A DNA stretch of 64,000 bases from Leptobrachium leishanense (Eukaryota; Chordata; Amphibia; Anura; Megophryidae): NCBI GenBank assembly GCA_009667805.1, contig CM019066.1, forward strand, positions 4,402,001 through 4,466,000, given 5' to 3'. Of this stretch, positions 1 to 10,785 are shown piece by piece. The first letter of the stretch is position 1, and each line of letters starts with the position of its first letter. The position numbers were made by a program, and so were the translations under genes. The notes beneath the pieces were generated by a model that was given only the letters and a program-made list of their open reading frames with translations, was not told the origin of the DNA and searched no databases.

Positions 1-1849
1 CAAGCTAAGTGCTAAGACCTGTCATAATTAAATTTATTGGTCTGTTTTAAGTCTTTAAAACAAAAAGATATTTTGTCTTTTGGGTATAGGAATATAAGAG
101 TTAAAATCTTCATAATGTAAAATATATTCACGAAATATATGTTTATAATCAAGGTATATTTTATTATATTTACAGTAGAAAAAAGATGCTCCAATTTATA
201 TTGTAGAGAGTTTAAGTGGTAAATAGTATAATTATTGAAGAAGAGATTCTGTGAGTTAACTAGAGAGGAATGTAAAACTTTGAAAGGAGTGAGGACATAA
301 ATCAAATTTTGATATGTAGAGACTAAATGTCTACATTGGGAGAGAGAGGGTCTTTGTTAAGTCAAATTGACCTTTTGACATGAGATAAGAATATTAAAAT
401 TAAATGTTGGAATTAATTAAGAAGTGCAATACTGCCCTCTAGAGGATAGTAAATATTATATTTGATATGATAAAAATATTGCTAGTGACGTCAAATTGAC
501 TATAATTGAAGCGGCAATGTTGGTTGCAGTCATTCCGAGATTCCGAGATTCCAGGACATGAGGCACTCCGAGGCTAACACACATCGCTAGCAGGCCATTC
601 CGGGACAATGCACTCAAGACTCTCACCAAATCTCTAACTCACATGCATTGATTATCTGATATTGATAATCTTCACATATTCTAAACACAATATTACATAA
701 AGAATTCCAAGGCAGACTCATCAAAATCCAGATTGGAGAGGTAATGTATGAGAGCTATTTAAATTAAGGAATTAATGTAATTATATATATTTGTAGATTT
801 CTTGCAACACATAGACTGAGATTTCTCAGATTCTTGGTAGCTCCAAAAATCTAAATATTTCTATTCTGCAGATAGAAATATGAAGAAGTGGATATAAGGA
901 TTTATCCTAAAAGAAACTGTTGTAGGATTGATATAAATATATATATATTGAATTTGGAAATTACTGTGATTGAAATTAATAAGCAAGGAATTATATAACT
1001 ACAAAATAAAAAGCAAAAGATTAGAAGTTTAATTCTCGAGATTAGGGGAGGATTCACTAAATAAGTTTTATTACTTATTATTTTAAATTAGCTCATCTTT
1101 TGTTGATCCATGTAGTATAGAGAGATATATATATATCTCTATAAGATCTAGCTGGTTAAACATTGTTTGCTGGGAAATGCATGTTGTATTAAGCAGAAAT
1201 GTTTATTAACCATTTGTGTATTAGTTACTAACTGATAAGGTAAATGATATTAATCATATATGCAGTTACTAACAGGAGATACATATATTGTGAAGCTAGT
1301 TTTTATGTGCTGATGGATTGTGGTTTATAAATCTTTGTTTATGATATGAGATTTGAAACTTTTTTGTATACGTAATAAATATATATATGTTTTTATCCGA
1401 TTATTGATTATTGTATTCTTCAAAGCAAAACATAGACAATTAAAAGAATTTAGGAGAATTTCTAGGAAATATAAACGATTGATATTTGTGTCTCGTATAA
1501 ATTTCTTATGAAATAATAATCCCTGCCATATTGGAGGCTTGGCTGAGAAGTCCAATATATGACGTGTTGTAGTCACGTGCAGAGATTATATCCGACAGCC
1601 TGCATCCCATGGATCCATGTTGCAACAATTTTACATATGAGACAAGGTCAGAGGAAGCAGGAAATAATCAGAACAGCTAATGAAAGGTCAGAGGTAAAAG
1701 GAAATGACCTCATAACATTGTTAGCTTCCTGAAAAATATAATGCTCTGGAATGCGTCAAAAACGCGTCTAAAGACTAGCGTGCGTGTGCAAAAACCTGAG
1801 CAGATCTGCTCTGCATTTGGTGTGAACAAGGCCTTAGTCTTGCATGTTG
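1..1849. other. AT-rich non-coding stretch
   Basis: No credible gene. The open frames here are short, AT-rich and lack recognisable motifs. There are short TA runs near 936-948 and a small palindromic GAGATATATATATATCTC-type stretch near 1119-1141. A local duplication of the words CCGAGATT occurs near 536-552. I see no transposon ends in this part. Confidence 0.6.
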
Positions 1850-2363
1850 CGAAGTGGAGCCTCCATGGATCATTTGTTGCTCATCTCATAGATCCTCAAT
1901 CAGATTGAGATCTTGGAGGCCGATGCAACACCTTGGAATCTTTGCCATGTTCCTCAAACCATTCATGAACAAGTCTTGCCGTGTGGGAGAGTACATTATC
2001 CTGCTGAAAGAGGCCACTGCCATCAGGGAACACCATTGCCATGAAGGGGTGTGTGTGGTCTGCAACAACCTCTAGGTGGGTGGTACGTGTGTTGTGTCAT
2101 TTATGTTCTGAAACCTTCCATAGCTAGCACTAGGATTTTCAGCAATTTGAGTTACAGTAGCTTATCTGTGTGATTGAAGCAGATGGGTTAGACTTCACTC
2201 CGCAAGTGCATCAATGAGCCTTGGATGCCCATGACTGACACCAGTTCATCAACTGTCCTACCTTGTACCTCTTTTGGTAGGTATTGACCACTGCATCCCT
2301 GGAACACCTCACAAGACTTGTCGTTTTGAAGATGCTGTGACTCCACAGTTTAGCCATCACTAG

Positions 2364-2545
2364 CAGGGTTATTCAGAGAAAGGTGAAACTCTGGAGACCT
2401 TTGGGAGAAGTGAAAACTCTAGGTCAAAATAGCCAAACCAGAAAAATTTTGCCGTGTATCTCACTTTCCAAATCAGCTATTTTAACCTAGAATTTTCACT
2501 TAACCAAAAGTTCTCCAGGGCTTCACCTTTTTCTGAATAACCCTG
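2364..2545. mobile_element. Palindromic MITE, family F, copy 1
   Basis: An almost complete 182-bp inverted repeat beginning CAGGGTTATTCAGAGA and ending with its complement. It shares the inner words of the copies at 20135 and 23989 (for example TAGGTCAAAATAGCCAAACC) but is more diverged. It interrupts the Tc1 relic between the coding start and the helix-turn-helix part. The bases TA at 2361-2362 and 2546-2547 suggest a TA target duplication, here with one extra G. It has no coding capacity and would need a transposase in trans. Confidence 0.8.
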
Positions 2546-2702
2546 TATTTGTCCATTGTCAAACTCACTCAAATCTTTTCGCTTGCCCATTTTTCTGCTT
2601 CCAAAACAGACTGTTCAATTGCTCCTAATATATCCCAACCATTGACAGCAGCCATTGTAACCATATAATCAGTGTTATTCCCTTTACCTGTTGGTTTTTT
2701 AA

Positions 2703-2781
2703 CCCCTTAACGACAATGGTCTTTAAAGTCAATGCATTTATGACATAAACGTTAAACGCTACCTCATTGGTCCTTAAGAGG
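2703..2781. mobile_element. 79-bp TTAA-flanked inverted-repeat mini-element
   Basis: Flanked by TTAA at 2699-2702 and 2782-2785. The ends CCCCTTAACGACAATGG and its near complement CATTGGTCCTTAAGAGG form imperfect terminal inverted repeats. Removing it rejoins the Tc1 relic across a single TTAA. TTAA duplication is the hallmark of piggyBac-type transposition, so this is probably a very short non-autonomous derivative; the superfamily is inferred from the target site alone. Confidence 0.65.
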
Positions 2782-2785
2782 TTAA

Positions 2786-3577
2786 TGTTGTGGTTGAACA
2801 GTATGTACATGATAAAATAAATAATAATAATAAAAAAATTAACAATATTTCTCACACTTGAGGACGTCACAGGATGGGTTTTACCAGGTGCTTTGTTTCA
2901 TGTTTTGATAGTTTCTGAACGTTAGTGAAGCAGCAGCCCAAGGACTGTCTAACATATGTTTTTATTAAGCTATAATCTGTCAACATTTCAGTTTTCTAAT
3001 AAAACTCTCATCACGACATACCACTCATTAAAACCAATTGCGCTTATATAAACAAAAAAGGCAAACAAATCAGGGTGCTTAATCCTATTCATGAACACGA
3101 GTGTAAGAGAGGGCCATCAACCACAAACACAGACAGCACCTCATTCAACTTTTTTACACAGTATGGCATACAGCAATGTATTAACTGGTTCCAAAAATAT
3201 AATTATAAGGACTATATTGCCATGGGAACAGGAAACAAAAGCTACCCCCCTCCTCGAGAAACAGGATATAAAAGTATAAGGCTAAATTACATAAAAGGAA
3301 GTACTAAAATACATTTCCATATCTTCAGATAAAATATATTATTCCGATAAAAATTCTATGATATGAGCTGCCAGCATTCAAACAAACCCTATGGCAATGG
3401 CGCGTTCATTAAAAAAATAAAAAGGAGCAGTGAAAATATAATAATGGAAGAAAGATGCCTGAGGCCAGTAAAGAAGGGAATCAAAAAGCATATGATATTT
3501 TTAACATTGGTCCAAATACTTGCTCCCGGCGGCAAGAGGAAGCGGATGGGGCCGCCGTTTTCTCCACTGGATGAGAG
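2786..3577. other. Unassigned non-coding stretch
   Basis: Apart from a few bases of the Tc1 relic at the left edge I recognise nothing. The frames of 60-97 codons show no domain and overlap on both strands. It is the left flank of the large hAT-like unit, whose target duplication GTGAGTAT begins at 3578. Confidence 0.4.
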
Positions 3578-3839
3578 GTGAGTATTAAGGATGAGCTGTT
3601 CTGTTCGATCTGTTCGGAGTTCGAATCGAACATCGGCGGTTCGACAGTTCGCGAACTTCGAACCTTTTGGGACGTTAGCCAAAAGTTCGAAAAAAAAAAT
3701 ACATTTTTAAAAAATGCTTAAAAAATACTAAAAAAGTCTAGAAATAAAGAGACTCTTTACTGCAGAATATTATAACCAACGGTTTATTAGATATTGAATT
3801 AAAACGGGAATATTTTTAACATTGAAGCCTATGGGATAA

Positions 3840-4140
3840 AACATTCTTGTTACTAAAACATCAGGCAGACACGGCCCTCTAATCAGGCACTGTAGAGGGC
3901 AGCCTGCAGGGGCCTCCCAAGGATCCCCTTGAGGAGCATGCGGCCGCCGGATGACAGAGCTGCGACTGTGCGGGCTAGCCGCCCGGGTGCATGTGGCAGA
4001 GACAGGCAGCGCCGGGAGGGAGCCACTTTGACCTGCGGCCTCGGCAGACCCCCCCACAACCGGATCCAGGGAGCCCCCACTGACCACCAGGTTAAGGTAA
4101 GGCGACACATTTCTAAAAATAAATAAAATCCGAGGACATT
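3840..4140. other. GC- and CpG-rich segment inside the hAT-like unit
   Basis: A sharp rise in GC content relative to its flanks, with a GCGGCCGCCGG block near 3940. Short frames on both strands (65-114 codons) are only a consequence of composition. It is preceded at 3760-3830 by the sequence ACATTGAAGCCTATGGGA, related to the inner repeat of the element at 26922-27987, so it probably belongs to the body of the host transposon. Confidence 0.45.
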
Positions 4141-4185
4141 TTTAAATGTCCCCGGGAACATAAAATAAAACTTTTTTTTTCTTTC

Positions 4186-4240
4186 TCTACCTGGCTGAAT
4201 GTATTTAATTATATATATTAGATACATTCAGCCAGGTAGA
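4186..4240. repeat. 55-bp perfect-type hairpin
   Basis: The arm CTACCTGGCTGAATGTATTT is mirrored by its complement with one mismatch, around an AT loop of about 11 bases. It lies just before a TA microsatellite (4341-4362) at which the PLE begins. It may be an old element end or a replication fold-back; I cannot assign it. Confidence 0.6.
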
Positions 4241-4362
4241 GGGGGGTGGCATGTGGGCTGCGCGGGGTCTCAGGCAGTGGTATGTGTTTTTGTGTGTATA
4301 TTTTTAGCAAATTTACAGGGGAAGGTAAGGGCAGGTATGATATATATATATATATATATATA

Positions 4363-4910
4363 AAAAAAAGCAAAGAGGTAATGCACTCACGGTTCACCCT
4401 TGTGGAATTTCTCTCCAATACCCGGTGCTCCAGCGATGGCCTTGGGTAAATATACACAGCAATGGACGCCAGCACTCCAGGGTTTTTTCAGATAATAGTA
4501 GATTTATTGAATGGTAATATCCATAAAATCGACGTTTCGGCTCCTAACACGGAGCCTTCATCAGGAAAAATCAATACAAACTAAGTACAAAACACCATAT
4601 AAATAAGCATATCACTTACTTACCAATTAAGGATCACGCTCCAATTGACCTCCCACCGGGTGTATACTGATTCCAGCGTGTGACCGTTCCGGCGTGTATG
4701 CCCAGCTTGCGCGCCTGCGCCAACGCCCGGCGCCGGACAATGACCTCACACGCATTGTCACAGTAACCACAACGCTTGCCGGTAATTCCGGCACACCTCC
4801 CACGCCAATGCACCTGCGTCAAAGCCCGGCGCTGTCAGTGGTTCCAACCAGCATTACCTCGGAGACCAAGAGGGTGCCCGAGACCAAGCGCAAAGCGCTG
4901 GCCAACCTAG
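4363..4910 (-). repeat. PLE terminal repeat (PLTR), minus copy
   Basis: The reverse complement of this segment matches 6801-7358 almost base for base, including the CCAGCGCTTTGCGC word, the hammerhead-like motif and the end at CCTCTTTGC plus a T run. It is the 3' PLTR of the inverted, truncated copy. Short frames on either strand here are not genes. Confidence 0.9.
4531..4564 (-). ncRNA. Hammerhead-ribozyme-like motif in PLTR
   Basis: On the minus strand: CTGATGA (4564-4558), a six-base-pair stem II GGCTCC/GGAGCC, then GAAAC and GTC (to 4531). These are the invariant core boxes of a hammerhead in the right order. Stem III would be minimal (AC with GU) and I see no strong stem I, so activity as a monomer is doubtful. 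Known PLE hammerheads often have such short stems and are thought to work as dimers. Function is inferred. Confidence 0.65.
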
Positions 4911-5416
4911 AGTTGTGGCCACACCAAACCCGGTGGTTTTTCAACCAGAGCTAGCTCCATAAAGGTACAAGTTATCACCCACCACCGATGACAAACTTTG
5001 CTAAAAACAACATAATGTTACAAATGGCTACAAATCGGCGTGTTTTAACACAATACTTAACATATCTACAATGTATAGTTGGTCAACTCCCTATGTACTC
5101 CTGCCGTATTGATCATTAGTTAACCCAGATATTTAATCTCAAAGGTCCCAACTTTCAAATGAACGCTGAATATACATTTCTCTCATTAAGGCCATAAGGA
5201 TGTACAGTATTAAGCCTATGAATCCACTGTGACTCCCTCTGAAGAAGAATTAAAGCCCTATCTCCCCCCCGTTTTAATGGTGGAATATGGTCTATGGCCA
5301 AGAACTTTAAAGAGGACAACGGATGACCCAACTCAAGGAAATGTCTCGCTACAGGCTTGTCTGACGCCCCATCTCTGTAGGCCGTTCTTATGTTGGACCT
5401 ATGATTTCGGATCCTC

Positions 5417-5929
5417 TCACAGAGTTGGGGTGCTGGTCTTGCCTACATATGCAAGGCCACACGGACACAATATTTCATAAATGACATAGTCCGTTTTACA
5501 CGTAATCACATGTTTAAAAACAGACCGTTTCGTTTGTGTATGGGGATGGTGAAATTCCTTAGAAGGAATCATGTGGCTGCAAGTGACGCACCCCAGGCAC
5601 CTCTTGCAGCCCCCAATCTGAAGACGTTTTGGCTTCTGTTCATAACTTCGAATGGGGTCAGTTCGAACCAATAGGTTCTTTAAGTTACGGTTATTCTTGT
5701 AGCAAAACATAGGCTTATTTCTAAACCCTGCTGGTAAAGTCCGGTCTCTCTCTAACACCGGCCAATTTCTTTTTATAACAGATGTAATCTTATCTGTAGC
5801 CGTATCAAACGTAAGGGGAAATTTAATTCTGTCAGATGGGGTTTTGGTCTCTTTGGGGGCCCTAGCTCGCATCAGTGCCTCCGTTAGCACTTCTCGAGAA
5901 TAACCACGATCTACGAATCTCTGATACAT
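5417..5929 (-). pseudogene. PLE endonuclease region, inverted copy
   Basis: A 170-codon frame on the minus strand that follows the RT region and ends in the GIY-YIG domain: a cysteine cluster CKRCLGCVTC, then the motif CPCGLAYVGKT. The frame breaks shortly after the YVGKT motif, and the remaining C-terminal part (to about 5165) continues in another frame. It is nearly identical to 9768-10541. The protein would nick target DNA to prime reverse transcription. Confidence 0.85.
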
Positions 5930-5931
5930 AC

Positions 5932-6800
5932 TCAGAATCTGTTGTTCCCTTGTAACCTCATCACTATTGTTCCTAAGGACCTCAAAAATTGTGCATGCGG
6001 TAAGGAACGTTTGGAGTGCTCAGGATGTGCACTACTCATATGGAGTAATGTGTTCCGATCAGTTGGTTTAGAGAACAAAGAATAGTGTAACTGATTATCC
6101 TTTTTAAATATTTTTACATCCAAAAAATTGATTGACAATTCATCAACTTCACTAGTGACCTTGATCGGAGTATCAAGGCTGTTGATGTATGTTTCAATCT
6201 CCTGAGCTTCTCCAACAGTCCCCCGCCATATCACAAAAATGTCATCTATAAATCTAACATAATCAACAATTTTATCCGAGAATCGGTCAAGTATATTCTC
6301 TTTCTCAAATTTGTACATGAAAGCATTAGCATACATGGGTGCCATCGCGGCACCCATGGAAGTGCCCATGCATTGTAAATACCACTGGTTCTCGAATCTG
6401 AAGTAATTATGCTTCAATGCCATATCAAGGAGCTCCAGGACAAATTCTATACAAGGACCTGTGTATGCATCAGAGTTCGCTAATAACTCCCTCATGGCCA
6501 CTAGGCCCCCTCATCTGGAATCACCGTATACAGGCTTCTAACATCAAGAGTTATAAACACTACATCATTGACATCAATCTTAACGGCCCTAATTCTTTGT
6601 AGAAAATCACGAGTGTCCTTGATGCAAGTTGGAATTCCTTTCACTGGATCCTTGAACAAGTAGTCCAACCACTTAGCGATGGGTTCTATGACCCCCCTAC
6701 GGCGGATACAATAGGTCTCAATGGTGGAAGCGTCACACTTTTATGGATTTTAGGTATACCATAAATGACAGGCGTTCTGGGGCAGGATTTCAATAGAAAT
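5932..6800 (-). pseudogene. PLE reverse transcriptase, 5'-truncated inverted copy
   Basis: Minus-strand RT fragment starting at the junction 6800 within the stretch SCPRTPVIYGIPKIHKS. It has motif B (CMGTSMGAAMAPMYANAF) and motif C (YVRFIDDIF) with both catalytic aspartates. A single G missing near 5980 relative to the plus copy shifts the frame. On the other hand it keeps GGG in the stretch near 5950 where the plus copy has GG, so its join to the endonuclease frame is intact there. An additional break near 6500-6520 separates this part from the upstream RT residues. Confidence 0.85.
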
Positions 6801-7358
6801 CTAGGTTGGCCAGCGCTTTGCGCTTGGTCTCGGGCACCCTCTTGGTCTCTTGGTCTCCGAGGTAACGCTGGTTGGAACCACTGACAGCGCTGGGCTTTGA
6901 CGCAGGCGCATTGGCGTGGGAGGTGTGCCGGAATTACCGGCAAGCGTTGTGGTTACTGTGACAACGCGTGTGAGGTCATTGTCCGGCGCCGGGCGTTGGC
7001 GCAGGCGCGCAAGCTGGGCATACACGCCGGAACGGTCACACGCTGGAATCAGTATACACCCGGTGGGAGGTCAATTGGAGCGTGATCCTTAATTGGTAAG
7101 TAAGTGATATGCTTATTTATATGGTGTTTTGTACTTAGTTTGTATTGATTTGTCCTGATGAAGGCTCCGTGTTAGGAGCCGAAACGTAGATTTTATGGAT
7201 ATTACCATTCAATAAATCTACTATTATCTGAAAAAACCCTGGAGTGCTGGCGTCCATTGCTGTGTATATTTACCCAAGGCCATCGCTGGAGCACCGGGTA
7301 TTGGAGAGAAATTCCACAAGGGTGAACCGTGAGTGCATTACCTCTTTGCTTTTTTTTA
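6801..7358 (+). repeat. PLE 5' terminal repeat (PLTR)
   Basis: A 558-bp repeat matching 4363-4910 (inverted) and, in part, 10786-11193 (direct). It carries the intact hammerhead-like core at 7155-7188, followed by ATTTTATGG and ending in a T run. PLTRs of PLEs contain the promoter and 5' UTR; which bases act as promoter cannot be read here. Confidence 0.9.
7155..7188 (+). ncRNA. Hammerhead-ribozyme-like motif in 5' PLTR
   Basis: CTGATGA (7155-7161), stem II GGCTCC with GGAGCC closing a GTGTTA-type loop, then GAAAC (7181-7185) and GTA. The last base differs from the GTC of the inverted copy but still fits the NUH cleavage rule. Stem III is minimal. Hammerhead motifs are an established feature of PLE terminal repeats. 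Confidence 0.7.
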
Positions 7359-7465
7359 TACATGTGGGACGTGGTACAGTCCTAGGTTATTGCACCGGCA
7401 CCTGCAACTTGCCGTCTGAGGCTCCTCTAAGGACACTAACCTATACCATCACGCTGCACGGATAA

Positions 7466-8329
7466 GTGATTTCCGTGTTAGCAATGGAAGATTTTTTGTT
7501 ACAGGCTGGAGCTCATGCTGAGCAGGCACATACTCTACAGTTTTCTGATGATGAAGCCAATGCCATCCTATGGGCCACGTCTAGCACTCAATTGAGTTAT
7601 ACACGCTCACCCAAGGACTTATTTTTTTCTTTGGTTAAATTAAGGAAAAAAGAGGTTGATTTGGATCTGCATGGCCTCTTCCTCTCAGATTACCACAGGG
7701 CCAAACGTATCCCTAGAGGATTTAGAATCAACAACGTACCTACCTTGGGAAGACTTAAACCACAAGTATGTAGAGATTGGACCAGTGTTTTGAACAAATG
7801 CTCTCTGGACCTCATGTTGGTTGCTATCAAAGAGGTTAAAGATGAACTTGAAGAAATCCGACAAAAAATCTCTGTCTTTGAGAGTGAACATGCCACTTGG
7901 ATTGAATCAGAAGAGGGTCAATCGTCAATGGTTAAGATCCAACAAGAGGTATTAAAGTACAAAAATGAATTGGTCTGATTTAAAATGGAGAAGTTTGAGA
8001 GGGTCAAACAAGACTATACACAACATCAAGTCTACAGGTGGTTGAGCGGGGAACCCAATAAAAGATCTTTTAGGAACCCCAGGAACCGCATACGTAAACC
8101 CAGAGTCCAGACAGTGGATATTTCTTCAGGTGAATCTGCATCTGAAAAAGAACTATCGGAGGAAGCCAGAGGTATTCCGAAAGATTTTTTAGGAACACCG
8201 GGTGTACAGAATCAAACGGGCACCATCACGCGGAGCCGTGTGAGAAACGTGGAGGAAGGAGAGTTCCTAGAAGAGGGCGGAAGGGGAAATCGAATAGGCC
8301 ACAGATCCAAACCACCTCTCAGGAGATGA
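7466..8329 (+). pseudogene. PLE N-terminal region, broken by one in-frame stop
   Basis: Frame running 7466-7978 and, after an in-frame TGA (7976-7978), resuming in the same frame at 7985-8329. The first part contains a charged helical stretch near residues 115-170 (KEVKDELEEIRQKISVFE) likely to form a coiled coil. The second part is basic and rich in R, S and E. This is the linker-rich N-terminal domain found before the RT of PLEs; it has no enzymatic motif. Its end overlaps the RT frame by the four bases ATGA. It could be a separate ORF1 or part of a single protein broken by mutation. Confidence 0.65.
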
Positions 8330-9765
8330 TTCCGATATTTAATCTTTCGGACAGAGCCCTCACACAAGTGGAAATAGGGCTGTTAAGTAAGGGGTTATCA
8401 TTTATCCCTTCTTCTAAACCGGACGATTTCCAGTGGAACATTGAATTATTCAGATTTGGTCGAACCCTACGCCTTAAGGATTTCTTTAAGAACGATACCT
8501 CTACTGAAACCATATCAGCATTCCGACGTAAAAGTCGGTTTGACCCGTTACCGAATCAATCTACGATTAAAACCTTTTTGCACCAGGTGAAAATGGAGGT
8601 GAACCAAACCATTAAGACCCACAAGTCCAGACATAGCAATGTCTCAAAATGTGAACGTGAGGCTATTAGGTCGTTATCTAATGACCCGTCCATAGTTATT
8701 CGACAGGCCGATAAAGGTGGGGCCATTGTCATCTTGAATTACTCCCATTATGCCCAGGAAATGCATTCACAATTGATGGACAGAACCACATATATGTTGT
8801 TACCGAAGGATCCGACAATTGACATCATGCCTAAATTTGAGAGAAGCCTCAAACGGGGCCTATTGGCCGGGTATATTGATGAAGATCTGTTCTTATATCT
8901 ATTGAAATCCTGCCCCAGAACGCCTGTCATTTATGGTATACCTAAAATCCATAAAAGTGTGACGCTTCCACCATTGAGACCTATTGTATCCGCCGTAGGT
9001 GGGGTCATAGAACCCATCGCTAAGTGGTTGGACTACTTGTTCAAGGATCCAGTGAAAGGAATTCCAACTTGCATCAAGGACACTCGTGATTTTCTACAAA
9101 GAATTAGGGCCGTTAAGATTGATGTCAATGATGTAGTGTTTATAACTCTTGATGTTAGAAGCCTGTATACGGTGATTCCAGATGAGGGGGGCCTAGTGGC
9201 CATGAGGGAGTTATTAGCGAACTCTGATGCATACACAGGTCCTTGTATAGAATTTGTCCTGGAGCTCCTTGATATGGCATTGAAGCATAATTACTTCAGA
9301 TTCGAGAACCAGTGGTATTTACAATGCATGGGCACTTCCATGGGTGCCGCGATGGCACCCATGTATGCTAATGCTTTCATGTACAAATTTGAGAAAGAGA
9401 ATATACTTGACCGATTCTCGGATAAAATTGTTGATTATGTTAGATTTATAGATGACATTTTTGTGATATGGCGGGGGACTGTTGGAGAAGCTCAGGAGAT
9501 TGAAACATACATCAACGGCCTTGATACTCCGATCAAGGTCACTAGTGAAGTTGATGAATTGTCAATCAATTTTTTGGATGTAAAAATATTTAAAAAGGAT
9601 AATCAGTTACACTATTCTTTGTTCTCTAAACCAACTGATCGGAACACATTACTCCATATGAGTAGTGCACATCCTGAGCACTCCAAACGTTCCTTACCGC
9701 ATGCACAATTTTTGAGGGTCCTTAGGAACAATAGTGATGAGGTTACAAGGAACAACAGATTCTGA
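8326..9765 (+). pseudogene. PLE reverse transcriptase
   Basis: A 479-codon frame with the RT fingers and palm in order: IVIRQADKGGAIVILN (about residues 124-140), YGIPKIHKS, motif A FITLDVRSLYTVIP, motif B CMGTSMGAAMAPMYANAF, motif C RFIDDIFVIW with the catalytic DD at 9451-9456, then INFLDVKIF. It copies element RNA into DNA at the nicked target. The frame ends in a stop caused by loss of one G near 9750 compared with the inverted copy, which separates it from the endonuclease. Otherwise it looks intact and young. Confidence 0.9.
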
Positions 9766-9767
9766 GT

Positions 9768-10541
9768 ATGTATCAGAGATTCGTAGATCGTGGTTATTCT
9801 CGAGAAGTGCTAACGGAGGCACTGATGCGAGCTAGGGCCCCCAAAGAGACCAAAACCCCATCTGACAGAATTAAATTTCCCCTTACGTTTGATACGGCTA
9901 CAGATAAGATTACATCTGTTATAAAAAGAAATTGGCCGGTGTTAGAGAGAGACCGGACTTTACCAGCAGGGTTTAGAAATAAGCCTATGTTTTGCTACAA
10001 GAATAACCGTAACTTAAAGAACCTATTGGTTCGAACTGACCCCATTCGAAGTTATGAACAGAAGCCAATACGTCTTCAGATTGGGGGCTGCAAGAGGTGC
10101 CTGGGGTGCGTCACTTGCAGCCACATGATTCCTTCTAAGGAATTTCACCATCCCCATACAGGCAAACGGTTCTTTATTAGACATGTGATTACGTGTAAAA
10201 CGGACTATGTCATTTATGAAATATTGTGTCCGTGTGGCCTTGCATATGTAGGCAAGACCAGCACCCAACTCTGTGAGAGGATCCGAAATCATAGGTCCAA
10301 CATAAGAACGGCCTACAGAGATGGGGCGTCAGACAAGCCTGTAGCGAGACATTTCCTTGAGTTGGGTCATCCGTTGTCCTCTTTAAAGTTCTTGGCCATA
10401 GACCATATTCCACCATTAAAACGGGGGGGGGGAGATAGGGCTTTAATTCTTCTTCAGAGGGTGTCACAGTGGATTCATAGGCTTAATACTGTACATCCTT
10501 ATGGCCTTAATGAGAGAAATGTATATTCAGCGTTCATTTGA
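9768..10541 (+). pseudogene. PLE GIY-YIG endonuclease domain
   Basis: A 257-codon frame carrying the C-terminal part of the PLE protein. It has a cysteine-rich zinc-binding-like cluster (CKRCLGCVTC), then the GIY-YIG domain: CPCGLAYVGKT, the arginine helix CERIRNHRSNI, and a downstream ARHFLELGH stretch. The domain nicks target DNA for priming. It lies in a different frame from the RT because of a one-base loss near 9750, so the ATG at 9768 is probably not a genuine start. A run of eight G near 10425 is a further slippage-prone site. Confidence 0.9.
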
Positions 10542-10785
10542 AAGTTGGGACCTTTGAGATTAAATATCTGGGTTAACTAATGATCATTACGGCAGGAGTA
10601 CATAGGGAGTTGACCAACTATACATTGTAGATATGTTAAGTATTGTGTTAAAACACGCCGATTTGTAGCCATTTGTAACATTATGTTGTTTTTAGCAAAG
10701 TTTGTCATCGGTGGTGGGTGATAACTTGTACCTTTATGGAGCTAGCTCCGGTTGAAAAACCACCGGGTTTGGTGTGGCCACAACT

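Larger units (their letters stand above)
1850..2790 (-). mobile_element. Tc1/mariner-type transposon relic (broken transposase)
   Basis: Read on the minus strand this is a decayed Tc1-like transposase, an enzyme that cuts and pastes DNA at TA sites. The N-terminus near 2600-2555 encodes the typical start MGKRKDLSEFD. Near 2070-1880 another frame reads FPDGSGLFQQDNVLSHTARL, whose QQDN aspartate matches the second catalytic acid of the DDE triad. The central part is deleted and there are stops and frameshifts. Two later insertions split it: a palindromic MITE at 2364-2545 and a TTAA-flanked mini-element at 2703-2781. Sequence continuing past 2785 resembles the outer end of the same family. A second copy lies at 54085-54640. 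Confidence 0.8.
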
